DNA from: Candidatus Eiseniibacteriota bacterium
Lineage (GTDB): Bacteria > Eisenbacteria > RBG-16-71-46 > SZUA-252
Direction of reading: 5' to 3'
Assembly (NCBI GenBank): GCA_016880395.1
Contig: JAEHDN010000057.1
Span: 1 to 19,925, forward strand
DNA length: 19,925 nucleotides
The notes beneath the pieces were generated by a model, which saw only the letters and a program-made list of their open reading frames with translations, did no database searches and was not told the origin of the DNA. Position numbers and translations under genes: made by a program. Below are positions 1-7,132 of this stretch, in pieces. How positions within the stretch are numbered: the first letter of the stretch is position 1; each line of letters opens with the position of its first letter.

Positions 1-587
1 TACTGGAGCCCGGACTTGGCGATCTCGGCGCGGCTGACCGGGAGGTCGCAGGGGCGGATCTTCCACGTCGGGCTGTCCTGGAGCGCGGCGTGAAGGACCG
101 CGAGGTGGTAGTCGACGAGGCCGGACGTTCGGAACTCGCCGAGCGGCCGTTCGCAGACGGACGCGTCGTACGCGATGCCGTAGGTCTGGACCGTCTCCGA
201 TCCGACCGTGACCAGTGGGCCGGGTTCGAGGAGCGGCGAGAGGAAGATGTGCGCGGTCGACGGAAGCCGCAGCCGGCGGTAGACGCAGCGGCGATACGAG
301 GGCGCGTCGTGCGTGCCGGGCGCGAGCAGGACCGGGATCCCGGCCTGCGCGAGCCGGTCGATCGCTGCCTCGACCTGATAGACGAGCCCTTCCTCGGGAT
401 CGTGCGTGTCGAAGAGGTCCCCGGCCACGACGACCATGTCCACCGGCTTCGGATCGCGAGTCGCGAAATCGATCGAGCGGAGGAACGCGGCCAGGAGGTC
501 GCGCGTCCGCTCGGGCCCGCGGTCCCGGATCGCGGGAAACGCGGCCCCCAGGTGGAGGTCGGCCAGGTGCAGGATCCGAACGCTCAT
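1..587 (-). CDS. SbcD/YhaO-like metallophosphoesterase (3' end cut by window edge)
   Basis: The first 195 codons are visible; the gene continues past position 1. The N-terminus reads MSVRILHLADLHLG, the D-x-H motif of calcineurin-type phosphoesterases, followed by GDLFDTHD (GDxxD motif) near residue 56. Both fit the DNA-repair exonuclease group (SbcD, Mre11, YhaO), metal-dependent nucleases usually paired with an SbcC-type ATPase, which would lie outside the window. One oddity: the third motif reads APGTHD where GNHD/GNHE is expected, so the Asn that normally binds metal and phosphate is Thr. The ATG (587-585) overlaps the stop of the upstream NUDIX gene as ATGA, so the two are probably translated together. 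The fold is secure. Nuclease activity is inferred only, because a third of the protein or more and any capping domain are missing from view. Confidence 0.85.
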   Translation of the reverse strand, partial: MSVRILHLADLHLGAAFPAIRDRGPERTRDLLAAFLRSIDFATRDPKPVDMVVVAGDLFDTHDPEEGLVYQVEAAIDRLAQAGIPVLLAPGTHDAPSYRRCVYRRLRLPSTAHIFLSPLLEPGPLVTVGSETVQTYGIAYDASVCERPLGEFRTSGLVDYHLAVLHAALQDSPTWKIRPCDLPVSRAEIAKSGLQ

Positions 588-1243
588 CGACGCTCCTTCT
601 CGAACCGATTCAGGTCGCGCAGCGCTTCCCGGTGCGAGCGAAACGCGATCGGGCGAGGCAGACGGTCGAGAGGGAAGAAATCCACCTCGCTCGCGTCGTC
701 TCCCGCCTCGAGCCGCCCGCCGGTCACGCGGGCGTGGTACAGGATCAGGACCGCTCGGGTTCGCGGATCGTCCCGTCCCGCATACACGCCGAACAAGCCC
801 TGGAGCCGCACGCGGAGCCCGGTTTCCTCGCGGGCTTCGCGCACGGCCGTCGTCTCGGGATGCTCCCCGTATTCCATGAAGCCGGCCGGAATCCCCCAGG
901 CGCCGAGCTTCGGCTCGTGCGCGCGGCGCGCCAGTAGAACCTCGCCCCGCCGCGTCACGATGACCCCGCACGCGGGAACGGGATTCCGATAGGCGATGAA
1001 TCCGCACCGCGGACACGCCCGTCGAGCCACCCCGTGCTCCCGGATCGCCCGGAGCGCGGTGCCGCAGAGCACGCAGTGCCGCGGGATCGGACGCGTCGCG
1101 CGCACGCGGGGCGCGGGCGCACCCGCTCGCTTCCCCCTGCCCCCGGAGCGCGTGCCCTGTTTGGCCTTACCCGTGGCCGCCTCCCCGCGTGTATCCTCGC
1201 TCGGCGTAGTTTCCCATTCGTGCCATCGGCCCGGTCCAGCCAT
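584..1243 (-). CDS. NUDIX hydrolase with N-terminal zinc ribbon
   Basis: This is a NUDIX pyrophosphohydrolase, a family that cleaves nucleoside diphosphates linked to another group (ADP-ribose, NADH, oxidised nucleotides). With the ATG at 1243 it is 219 residues. A zinc ribbon with two CxxC pairs (about C57/C60 and C77/C80) precedes a NUDIX box at about residues 121-143 that matches Gx5Ex7REUxEExGU exactly (GFMEYGE...REAREETGL). Zinc ribbon plus this box resembles the NudC/ADP-ribose pyrophosphatase group, but the substrate cannot be read from sequence. The first 46 residues are basic and of low complexity. A GTG at 1105, just before the ribbon, is an alternative start that would leave about 145 bp for a divergent promoter with the endonuclease IV gene; the ATG at 1243 leaves only 7 bp and has AGGA directly against it. 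The stop overlaps the phosphoesterase start by 4 bp. Confidence 0.85.
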   Translation of the reverse strand: MAGPGRWHEWETTPSEDTRGEAATGKAKQGTRSGGRGKRAGAPAPRVRATRPIPRHCVLCGTALRAIREHGVARRACPRCGFIAYRNPVPACGVIVTRRGEVLLARRAHEPKLGAWGIPAGFMEYGEHPETTAVREAREETGLRVRLQGLFGVYAGRDDPRTRAVLILYHARVTGGRLEAGDDASEVDFFPLDRLPRPIAFRSHREALRDLNRFEKERR

Positions 1244-1250
1244 TCCTAAA

Positions 1251-2180
1251 GTGCAAAGAACCCGATCGAAACGCCGTCGGAACGCAGCCCGGGTCCGCCC
1301 CGCGCCGCCGGCTCCCGCGACCGGGCCGCTCCTCGGCGCCCACATGAGCACCGCCGGCGGCCTCGCGAACGCGGTCGCCCGCGCCCTCTCGGTCCGCTCC
1401 CGGGTGGTTCAGCTGTTCACGCGGAACTGCAGCCAGTGGAAGGCGAAGCCGCTCGCGGACCCCGAGGTCGGAGCCTATCGCGCCGCCTGGGAGGCGAGCG
1501 GGCTCGTGTCCGCCGCCGCGCACGATTCCTATCTGATCAATCTCGCGTCGCCCGACGCCGCGCTCCGGGAGCGGTCGATCGCGGCCCTCGTCGAGGAGCT
1601 CCGGCGTTGCGAGACGCTCGGGATTCCCTACCTCGTCGTCCACCCCGGCGCCCACGTCGGCTCGGGTGTGCTGGACGGATGTGACCGCGCGGCGGAGGCG
1701 CTGAATCAGGCCCTCGCGGTCGCGCACGCGCGCCACGTCATGGTGTTGCTCGAGACGGTGGCGGGCCAGGGCACGACGCTCGGGCGGCGATTCGAGGAGC
1801 TGCACCGGATTCGGGACAGGGTGGAGGCGAAGGATCGCGTGGGAGTGTGCCTCGACACGTGCCACGTGCATGCCGCGGGCTACGATCTCGTGACCGAGCG
1901 GGGGTGGGAGGAGACGTTCATGGAATTCGACGCCATCCTTGGGCTCGAGATCCTCCGCTGGATTCACCTGAACGACTCGAAGAACGAGCGCGGAAGTCGG
2001 GTGGATCGCCACGAGCACATCGGCCGTGGGCGTCTGGGCACGGAGCCGTTCGCGCGGATCCTCCGCGACCCGCGGCTTCACGCGGTGCCGAAGACGCTCG
2101 AGACGCCGAAAGGACGCGATGGCGTTGTGATGGATCGAAGAAACCTGTCGCTGCTCCGGAAGCTAGCGGATCTCCGGTGA
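1251..2180 (+). CDS. nfo: Endonuclease IV (apurinic/apyrimidinic endonuclease)
   Basis: This is a base-excision-repair enzyme that cuts the backbone 5' to abasic sites using a three-zinc centre. The frame is open from 996, but homology begins at LLGAHMSTAGG (about residue 27), so the GTG at 1251 is the best-fitting start and gives 309 residues, slightly longer than usual because of a basic Arg-rich leader. All nine metal ligands of the E. coli enzyme can be placed: H91, H131 (HPGAH), E168 (LLET), D202 and H205 (LDTCH), H239 (HLND), D252 and H254 (DRHEH), E284 (LETP). Their spacing matches E. coli almost residue for residue. No strong ribosome binding site precedes the GTG, so the start is less certain than the identity. 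It is divergent from the NUDIX/phosphoesterase pair, which puts three nucleotide or DNA maintenance genes side by side. Confidence 0.93.
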   Translation: MQRTRSKRRRNAARVRPAPPAPATGPLLGAHMSTAGGLANAVARALSVRSRVVQLFTRNCSQWKAKPLADPEVGAYRAAWEASGLVSAAAHDSYLINLASPDAALRERSIAALVEELRRCETLGIPYLVVHPGAHVGSGVLDGCDRAAEALNQALAVAHARHVMVLLETVAGQGTTLGRRFEELHRIRDRVEAKDRVGVCLDTCHVHAAGYDLVTERGWEETFMEFDAILGLEILRWIHLNDSKNERGSRVDRHEHIGRGRLGTEPFARILRDPRLHAVPKTLETPKGRDGVVMDRRNLSLLRKLADLR

Positions 2181-2220
2181 GCGTGCCGGCCGGATCCGGC
2201 TGCGAGCGGCCGCCGAGCGC

Positions 2221-2481
2221 CTAGTAGCTGCGCTCGTCCTCCTCCTCGTCGTCCTCCACTTCCTCTTCGGCTTCCTCCATGCCCCGCTCCTCCTCGTACT
2301 CGAGCATGAAGTACTCGCGGAAGGGGTCGACCAGGTCATTGAAAGCCTTGTGCGGTGACGCCACGCCGTATTCCCGCAGCTTGTCGCAAATCTCGCCAAT
2401 CAGGGCGTCCATTCGCGCCGACAGATTGGTCTCCGCGATGAGGCGTTCTACGATTTCCTTGTCCTGGTCGTTCGGGCTCAT
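2221..2481 (-). CDS. Small acidic protein of unknown function
   Basis: An 86-residue protein I do not recognise. Residues 1-60 look like a compact helical domain (MSPNDQDKEIVERL..., REYGVASPHKAFNDLV, FREYFMLEYEEE). The last 25 residues are almost entirely Glu and Asp and end in ERSY. There is no signal peptide or membrane segment, so it is probably cytosolic. The ATG at 2481 has GAGGAG 8 nt upstream, and a perfect TGGTATAAT extended -10 lies about 60 bp upstream, so the gene looks genuinely and strongly transcribed from its own promoter. The acidic tail suggests binding to a basic partner or a DNA-mimic role, but that is inference only. It lies downstream of the Acg-type oxidoreductase and converges on nfo. 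Confidence 0.8.
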   Translation of the reverse strand: MSPNDQDKEIVERLIAETNLSARMDALIGEICDKLREYGVASPHKAFNDLVDPFREYFMLEYEEERGMEEAEEEVEDDEEEDERSY

Positions 2482-2539
2482 GGGTGTCGCTCCTCAAGGT
2501 GGGTCCCCCGGAGCCATGTTAGCGTCCCGGGCCGGCCTC

Positions 2540-2548
2540 ATTATACCA
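2540..2548 (-). promoter_or_regulatory. Extended -10 promoter of the small acidic protein gene
   Basis: On the minus strand the sequence TGGTATAAT (2548 to 2540) is a consensus sigma-70 extended -10 (TGn plus TATAAT, 6 of 6). No good -35 hexamer is seen 16-18 bp upstream, which extended -10 promoters tolerate. Initiation would fall near 2533, giving a leader of about 50 nt before the ATG at 2481. An AT-rich perfect hexamer stands out in this high-GC background. Confidence 0.75.
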
Positions 2549-2600
2549 GACCCGAAAGAACCGCCCCAGGTTCCTGAGCGGCCACCCCGGAGCGACCCGC

Positions 2601-3647
2601 TCAGTCGAGGACATCCTCCACGGGCCGCCTGGGCGTGGGAGGCAGCGGCGGACCGTAGCCGAGCCTGAGGAGGAGCTGCGGCTGCCCGGCGATCCCCATG
2701 GCCTGGGCCAGCTTCGACCGGAGGGGCGCCATCTCGATCGGCTGATTAAGGAAGGACGCCGAGACGCCTGCGTCCGCGGCGCGCAGGAGGATCCGCGAGA
2801 GCGCCTGGCCGGCCTCCACCCAGTGCCGTGGCGTGTCCTCTCCCGTCCAGAGGAGCGCCAGGGTCGGGGAGCCGGCCGCGATCTGGCGGTCCCGGGCGGC
2901 CCAGCCACCGCCAACGTCGAACGTGCGGATCACGAACGATGCGGCCGGAGTCCCCACTTGGTCGAGGATCTGGTTCATGCCGAACGCGGTCCCAGGAACC
3001 CCGTCCCGGGACCGGCTCCGCGACGGATGGATCCAGGCCGCCAGCTCCCGGCGGAATCTTGGGTCCTGGAGCTGGACCTCGTCCGCTTCGGAGACGAGCG
3101 CCGCCACCGCGGACTTGATCTCGGGATCTTGCGTGACGGTCAGGTGCGCGCGTTCCACCTCGGCGTCCTCGACCGCGGCGGCCATGAGGTCGCGCTGGAC
3201 CTGCTTCGCCGTGTCGAATGGGAGCCGGTTCGTCCGCCGGGTCAGGATCGCGCGGAAGTGGTGCCGCTGCTCGTCCGTCGGCCGGTAGGCGCTGCCCAGG
3301 CGAACCCGTGCGAGGAGATCGGGATCGTCGGGCTGCGGCATGAGGATCCGCTCCGCCATGTAGCCGAACGCGTTCATGGCGAGCCGCAGGTTTCCGAGGG
3401 CTGCGCCGCACGAGATCAGCATCTCGCGGTCGGCGGGGTCCGCGACCGGGAGCGCGCGCGTCCGGTCCGCGTACAGATCGACGTGATCCCCCACGATCCG
3501 GAACAGCCATGGCTGGGAGTTGTGCGATGACGGGGCGAGCACGGCGTACTGGAGCAGGAACTCGAGCTTCTCGGACGCGGTGCCGAGGGACGGGAAGTCG
3601 CCCTCGCTCGCCTGCCACGGATTCTTCGAAGAGCTCGCGGTGCGCAT
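2601..3647 (-). CDS. Acg-family FMN-dependent nitroreductase-like oxidoreductase
   Basis: A 348-residue, double-length nitroreductase-fold protein of the Acg group (named for mycobacterial Rv2032, linked to dormancy and flavin sequestration). Supporting motifs are APSSHNSQPWLFRI (residues 38-51, the FMN-binding start of the fold), MLISCGAALGNLRLAM (about 76-91) and TRRTNRLPF (about 136-144). There is no signal peptide, so it is cytosolic. Family members bind FMN; whether this one reduces nitro compounds or quinones, or only stores flavin, cannot be told from sequence. The start is well supported: AGGAGGTGAT lies 3 nt upstream of the ATG and is a near-complete match to the 16S rRNA 3' end. The small acidic protein gene follows on the same strand after 119 bp, but with its own promoter. 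Confidence 0.88.
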   Translation of the reverse strand: MRTASSSKNPWQASEGDFPSLGTASEKLEFLLQYAVLAPSSHNSQPWLFRIVGDHVDLYADRTRALPVADPADREMLISCGAALGNLRLAMNAFGYMAERILMPQPDDPDLLARVRLGSAYRPTDEQRHHFRAILTRRTNRLPFDTAKQVQRDLMAAAVEDAEVERAHLTVTQDPEIKSAVAALVSEADEVQLQDPRFRRELAAWIHPSRSRSRDGVPGTAFGMNQILDQVGTPAASFVIRTFDVGGGWAARDRQIAAGSPTLALLWTGEDTPRHWVEAGQALSRILLRAADAGVSASFLNQPIEMAPLRSKLAQAMGIAGQPQLLLRLGYGPPLPPTPRRPVEDVLD

Positions 3648-3650
3648 GGA

Positions 3651-3660
3651 ATCACCTCCT
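3651..3660 (-). promoter_or_regulatory. Unusually complete Shine-Dalgarno sequence
   Basis: Minus-strand AGGAGGTGAT (3660 to 3651) pairs over ten consecutive bases with the usual bacterial anti-Shine-Dalgarno and sits 3 nt before the ATG of the Acg-type gene, with AGGAGG 7 nt away. Most other genes in the window have only 4-5 matching bases or none, so this gene is set up for high translation. It also fixes the start codon. Confidence 0.85.
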
Positions 3661-3875
3661 CGCCGGGACGGCCGGCCGGACCGCCCTGTCTGGCTGAAGG
3701 GCTGTAGAGCGCATAGGGCGTGCCTTGGAGGGGCGAGGCTGCGGGCGTCCTCGCAAGGGGCAGAGGCTCGGCAGGTTGAGCGGGACCCGAACGGCGCCTC
3801 GGCCGCGAGCCTGGCTGTGTGGGCCTGACGGGGGCGGCGGGATCGCCTGCAATCCTGGCAGGTTCCTGGCCTCGC

Positions 3876-3904
3876 TTGACACGCGGCGCGCCACCGCCGA
3901 CGAT
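3876..3904 (+). promoter_or_regulatory. Candidate sigma-70 promoter for murJ
   Basis: A perfect TTGACA (3876-3881) is followed after 17 bp by GACGAT (3899-3904), a moderate -10 match. Initiation would be near 3911, almost on the GTG at 3913, so the transcript would be leaderless if that GTG is used. If translation begins at the ATG at 4030, the leader would be about 120 nt. It lies in the 265-bp divergent region 3648-3912, which holds no gene, RNA or repeat that I can see; the minus-strand promoter of the Acg-type gene must also be there but has no clear hexamers. Confidence 0.45.
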
Positions 3905-3912
3905 GCGGCCCC

Positions 3913-5580
3913 GTGACCCCGCGCGACGACCCTCCGTCCCAGCTCCCGCTCCTCCCCCCCGAGGATCAACCGCCTCCCGCGGCGGTACCGCCAACGCCGG
4001 CGTCCCCGCCCCTCGCGCGCGACCGCACGATGACCCGCGCGGCCGGCGTGATCTCCGTGGCCACGTTCGTGAGCCGGCTCCTCGGGCTCGTGCGCGAGCA
4101 GGTGTTCGCCGCGCAGTTCGGCGCCGGGTTTGCGGTGGACGCGTTCCAGGTCGCGTTTCGCGTCCCCAACCTCCTGCGCGATCTCTTCGCCGAGGGGGCG
4201 ATGAGCGCCGCGTTCGTTCCGACCCTGGCGCGCGCCCAGGAGCGAGGCGGCCCGGAAGCGGCGATCCGGCTGACCAACCTCGTCATCAACTTCCTCGTGG
4301 TCGCGATCTCCGCCCTGTGCATCGTGGGAATCCTCGCCTCCGACTGGATCGTGCACACGCTCGCCCCCGGCTTCGCATCCATCCCGGGCAAGATCGAGCT
4401 GACCGCGATGATGACCCGCATCATGACGCCGTTCCTGCTCCTCGTCTCGCTGGCCGCGGCGTGCATGGGCTTCCTCAACACGCGGCGCGTCTTTTTCATC
4501 CCCGCGCTCGCTCCGACGATGCTCAACCTCGGCCTCATCGCGGCGGGCTACCTGATCGCGCCATTCATGCCCCGCTTCGGCCTTCAGCCCATCGTGGGCA
4601 TGGCGTTTGGCGCGCTCCTCGGCGGACTGGGGCAGCTCCTGATCCAGGTCCCCTGGATGAGGGCCCAGGGATTCCGCTGGGAGCCGATCGTGAACTTCCG
4701 CGATCCCGACGTGCTCCGGATGGTGTCCCTCATGGCCCCGGCGGCTCTCGGCATCGCCGCGGCGCAGGTGAACATCTTCGTGAGCACGTTCCTCGCGTCG
4801 CAGCTCGTCGAGGGGAGCGTCTCCTGGCTCAACTACGCCTACCGGCTCATGCAGCTCCCGATCGGGCTCTTCGGCGTGGCGATCGCCACCGTGACCCTGG
4901 CCGAGGTCGCGAAGCATGCCGCGCAGAAGAACATGGTCGGTCTGAAGGAGACGCTCTCCTTCTCGCTCGGCCTCGTGCTCTTCCTGACGCTGCCGGCCAC
5001 GGTCGCGCTGGTCGCGCTCGCGAAGCCGATCGTGGCGCTCCTCTATCAGCACGGACGCTTCACGCCGGTGGACACCGTCGAGACCGCGCACGCGCTCTGG
5101 GCGTACGCCGTGGGCCTCGCGGCCTTCTCCGCGGTGCGCGTGATGGTGCCGGCGTTCTACTCGCTCGGCATGGCGCGCATTCCCGTGACGATCTCCATGA
5201 TCACGATCGGCGCGACCCTCATCCTCTACTTCGCGCTCATGGGTCCGCTCCACCACGCGGGGCTCGCGCTCGCGACCTCGCTGGGGTCGGTGTTCAACTT
5301 CATGCTTCTCTTCACGATGCTCCGGCGAAAGATCGGCGGGCTGGGCGGGCGCGCGCTCGCTCGATCGGCCGCGAGGATCGTACTCGCTGCCGCCCTCGCG
5401 GGGGCTGCCGCGTGGGCCGCCGCCACGGGGACGGAGCGGACGTTCGGACTCGCGAGCCTGGGCGGGCGGTTCATCGTGGTCCTCGCGGGCCTCGCGGCGA
5501 TGGGGATCGTCTACTTCCTCGCCGCATTCCTGCTTCGCGTGCGCGAGATGCGGGCCATGGTCGACCGGTTCCGGCGGTAG
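3913..5580 (+). CDS. murJ: Lipid II flippase MurJ (MviN)
   Basis: MurJ moves lipid II across the inner membrane for peptidoglycan synthesis. From the GTG at 3913 it has 555 residues; an ATG at 4030 would give 516, close to the family norm. The intervening 39 residues are Pro-rich and lie outside the fold. The hallmark N-terminus SRLLGLVREQVFA, VDAFQVAFRVPNLLR, FAEGAMSAAFVP is intact. Numbered from the GTG, R61, D76 and R89 align in identity and spacing with the essential E. coli R24, D39 and R52, and YAYRLMQLPIG supplies the equivalent of R270. About 14 hydrophobic segments span the protein and a short basic tail ends it. The HAD phosphatase gene begins 2 bp after the stop, so the two are co-transcribed. 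The start choice is uncertain; the identity is not. Confidence 0.95.
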   Translation: MTPRDDPPSQLPLLPPEDQPPPAAVPPTPASPPLARDRTMTRAAGVISVATFVSRLLGLVREQVFAAQFGAGFAVDAFQVAFRVPNLLRDLFAEGAMSAAFVPTLARAQERGGPEAAIRLTNLVINFLVVAISALCIVGILASDWIVHTLAPGFASIPGKIELTAMMTRIMTPFLLLVSLAAACMGFLNTRRVFFIPALAPTMLNLGLIAAGYLIAPFMPRFGLQPIVGMAFGALLGGLGQLLIQVPWMRAQGFRWEPIVNFRDPDVLRMVSLMAPAALGIAAAQVNIFVSTFLASQLVEGSVSWLNYAYRLMQLPIGLFGVAIATVTLAEVAKHAAQKNMVGLKETLSFSLGLVLFLTLPATVALVALAKPIVALLYQHGRFTPVDTVETAHALWAYAVGLAAFSAVRVMVPAFYSLGMARIPVTISMITIGATLILYFALMGPLHHAGLALATSLGSVFNFMLLFTMLRRKIGGLGGRALARSAARIVLAAALAGAAAWAAATGTERTFGLASLGGRFIVVLAGLAAMGIVYFLAAFLLRVREMRAMVDRFRR

Positions 5581-5582
5581 GC

Positions 5583-6374
5583 GTGGCGGCCGCCGTGGTG
5601 GATCGCCCCGTGTCGGTCGTCTGCCTGGACATCGACGGCACGCTGACCGACGGCGTGCGCGGTCCCGCGCTCCCCGGCGCTGCCGCCGCGACGCGCCTCC
5701 TCCGCGCCGCATTCCCGGTGCGGCTCGTCACGAACACGACGAGCGTCCCGCACGGCACACTCGCGCGCCACCTCCAGGGGCTTGGACTCCTCGAGGACCC
5801 CGCGTCCCTCCTCACGCCGGCGACGGTGGCGGCGCGCGTGCTTCCCGAGCGCGGACACGATTCGGGAATCCTCATCGTGGAGCCCGGCGCGCGCGAGGAC
5901 TACGCGTGGTTCCGCGAGGATCCGGACGGCCCGGCGGTGGTCCTCGCGACCGAGGCGCACGACCTGCGCGTGGCGGATCTGCAGCCGGCCTTTCGCCGCC
6001 TCCTCGAGGGGGCCACGCTCTACGCGCTACAGCGAAACCGCTACTTCCGGAAAGGAGACGCGCTCGTCACCGATCTCGGCCCCCTCGCCGCGTTCTTCAC
6101 GTACGCGTCGGGCGTCGAGGCGGAGACCCTCGGAAAGCCCTCGGCCCTTCTCTTCGACTCGATCGCCGCCGAGTGCGGCGTTCCGCGCGGGGAGATCCTG
6201 ATGGTCGGCGACGACGCCGAGTTCGACGTCGCCGCGAGCGTGGCGCTCGGCATGGCGGGGGCGCTGGTCCGGACGGGAAAATATCGCGCCGGGGACGAGG
6301 CGCGCGTGAGCCCGCCGCCGACGCTCGTGCTCGAGAGCGTGGCCGCCCTGCCGGCGCTCCTCGGTATCGCTTAG
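5583..6374 (+). CDS. HAD hydrolase, NagD/LHPP/HDHD2-like (subclass IIA)
   Basis: A cytosolic haloacid-dehalogenase phosphatase of 263 residues. Numbered from the GTG at 5583: nucleophile D16 and acid/base D18 in LDIDGTLTDG, motif II T50 in LVTNTTS, motif III K185 in LGKPS, and metal-binding D210/D211/D215 in VGDDAEFD. The mid-protein stretch LYALQRNRYFRKGD followed by LGPLAAFFTYASG is typical of the C2-capped NagD, HDHD2 and LHPP group, which dephosphorylates small phosphoesters, phosphohistidine/phospholysine or pyrophosphate. The true substrate is unknown. GTGs at 5595 and 5598 are alternative starts and no strong ribosome binding site is seen, which fits translational coupling to murJ. There is no evidence of a role in peptidoglycan synthesis beyond the shared operon. 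Confidence 0.88.
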   Translation: MAAAVVDRPVSVVCLDIDGTLTDGVRGPALPGAAAATRLLRAAFPVRLVTNTTSVPHGTLARHLQGLGLLEDPASLLTPATVAARVLPERGHDSGILIVEPGAREDYAWFREDPDGPAVVLATEAHDLRVADLQPAFRRLLEGATLYALQRNRYFRKGDALVTDLGPLAAFFTYASGVEAETLGKPSALLFDSIAAECGVPRGEILMVGDDAEFDVAASVALGMAGALVRTGKYRAGDEARVSPPPTLVLESVAALPALLGIA

Positions 6375-6392
6375 CCTGGCGGGGCTCGGTGA

Positions 6393-6466
6393 GCCGCCGA
6401 AAGCGGCGTGGAAAGGCCCCGGCAGCGCATGGCCGCCGGGGCCGCGTGGCGCCTTGCATCAGGCGC
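6393..6466 (+). terminator. Cluster of three hairpins between convergent genes
   Basis: Three inverted repeats follow one another between the HAD stop (6374) and the CHRD stop (6484). The first is GCCGC/GCGGC (6393-6397 with 6403-6407, loop CGAAA). The second is GGCCCCGGC/GCCGGGGCC (6415-6423 with 6435-6443, a 9-bp all-GC stem). The third is GCGCCT/AGGCGC (6449-6454 with 6461-6466, loop TGCATC). None has a true run of T. They probably end or protect transcripts from both sides; bidirectional termination is inferred from position. Confidence 0.5.
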
Positions 6467-6483
6467 GCTCCTTCTCCGAACAA

Positions 6484-6996
6484 TCAGTGGATCTGGCCGC
6501 GGACCTCTCCGTCCGGGAAATCTCCCGACCTCGTGTTGGTGGATCCCGCACCGTCATCGGTGTGCACGTTGACGTAGGTGTTGCCCGCATCCATCGCCAT
6601 GATGAGATCCGCGAGCGGGTGGCCCGCCAGATCGCCGGTCAGATTCGCGGACGTGATCGTGCCCGTCGCGAGCACGCCACTCTTCCGCCCGCCTCCGGGA
6701 GCCACGGGACCGTAGAGCACCACCACCGCGGGACCGGTCATGCCGCGGGCGCCCAGGTGGATGTGCGCTGCGGTGACGTTGTCGATATTGGCGACCACGA
6801 TCCGATACGTCAGAGACTGGCCGTCCTTGCTCAGCTGGAACGTGGCGTGCCCCGTCGCGTTGGTCTCGCGCATGGGCACTTCCTCGTGGCCGGTCAACTG
6901 GGCCGAGTAGTTCACGGGGCGGGCCGCGCGTGCAGCCGGACTCAGTATCAGTACGGCCGCGGCGAGGGTCAGCAGAACGTGGGGCAGGCGTCTCAT
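6484..6996 (-). CDS. Secreted CHRD-domain protein
   Basis: A 170-residue exported protein. A signal peptide (MRRLPHVLL, hydrophobic core, PAARA, cleavage about residue 24) precedes a single CHRD domain that fills the mature protein. It starts with YSAQLTGHEEVP, continues through TYRIVVANIDNVTAAHIHLG and VNVHTDDG, and closes with GEVRGQIH. CHRD domains are beta-rich modules first described in chordin and common in bacterial exported proteins; their biochemical role is not established. The AHIHxG histidines are conserved in the family and might bind metal (inference). The ATG at 6996 has AGGAGG 6 nt upstream, so the start is firm. The gene stands alone, divergent from the ThyX-like gene. Confidence 0.88.
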   Translation of the reverse strand: MRRLPHVLLTLAAAVLILSPAARAARPVNYSAQLTGHEEVPMRETNATGHATFQLSKDGQSLTYRIVVANIDNVTAAHIHLGARGMTGPAVVVLYGPVAPGGGRKSGVLATGTITSANLTGDLAGHPLADLIMAMDAGNTYVNVHTDDGAGSTNTRSGDFPDGEVRGQIH

Positions 6997-7024
6997 GGGC
7001 CCCCTCCTGGTCCGTGGTTGGCGC

Positions 7025-7059
7025 GGACTCTTAGTCCTACCCCCTGGGAGAGGTGGGGT
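7025..7059 (-). promoter_or_regulatory. Two small hairpins in the probable CHRD-gene leader
   Basis: Upstream of the CHRD gene, GGACT/AGTCC (7025-7029 with 7033-7037, 3-nt loop) is followed by ACCCC/GGGGT (7039-7043 with 7055-7059). Just beyond lies the most AT-rich stretch of the divergent region (about 7068-7095), the likely site of both promoters, although I could not fit convincing -35/-10 pairs there. The hairpins would fall in the minus-strand 5' leader and could affect mRNA stability. They match no riboswitch that I recognise. Confidence 0.3.
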
Positions 7060-7132
7060 TCCGGCTCTATTTTCTTGCTGGACTTTAACTTATGAGCATG
7101 GACAGGGCGTCCGGGCCGGTGGAAAATGAGGC

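Noticed and set aside
90..992. 300-codon plus-strand frame over the phosphoesterase and NUDIX genes
   Set aside because: The minus strand carries two coupled genes with exact catalytic motifs here; the plus frame has none.
3819..5582. Long N-terminal extension of the HAD frame overlapping murJ
   Set aside because: The upstream part is Arg/Pro-rich shadow sequence of murJ; HAD homology begins just after 5583.
3652..5712. Open frame of 686 codons on the minus strand opposite murJ
   Set aside because: The translation is mostly Arg, Glu, Gly and His with no domain, which is what the complement of a high-GC coding frame yields; murJ on the other strand has all family residues.
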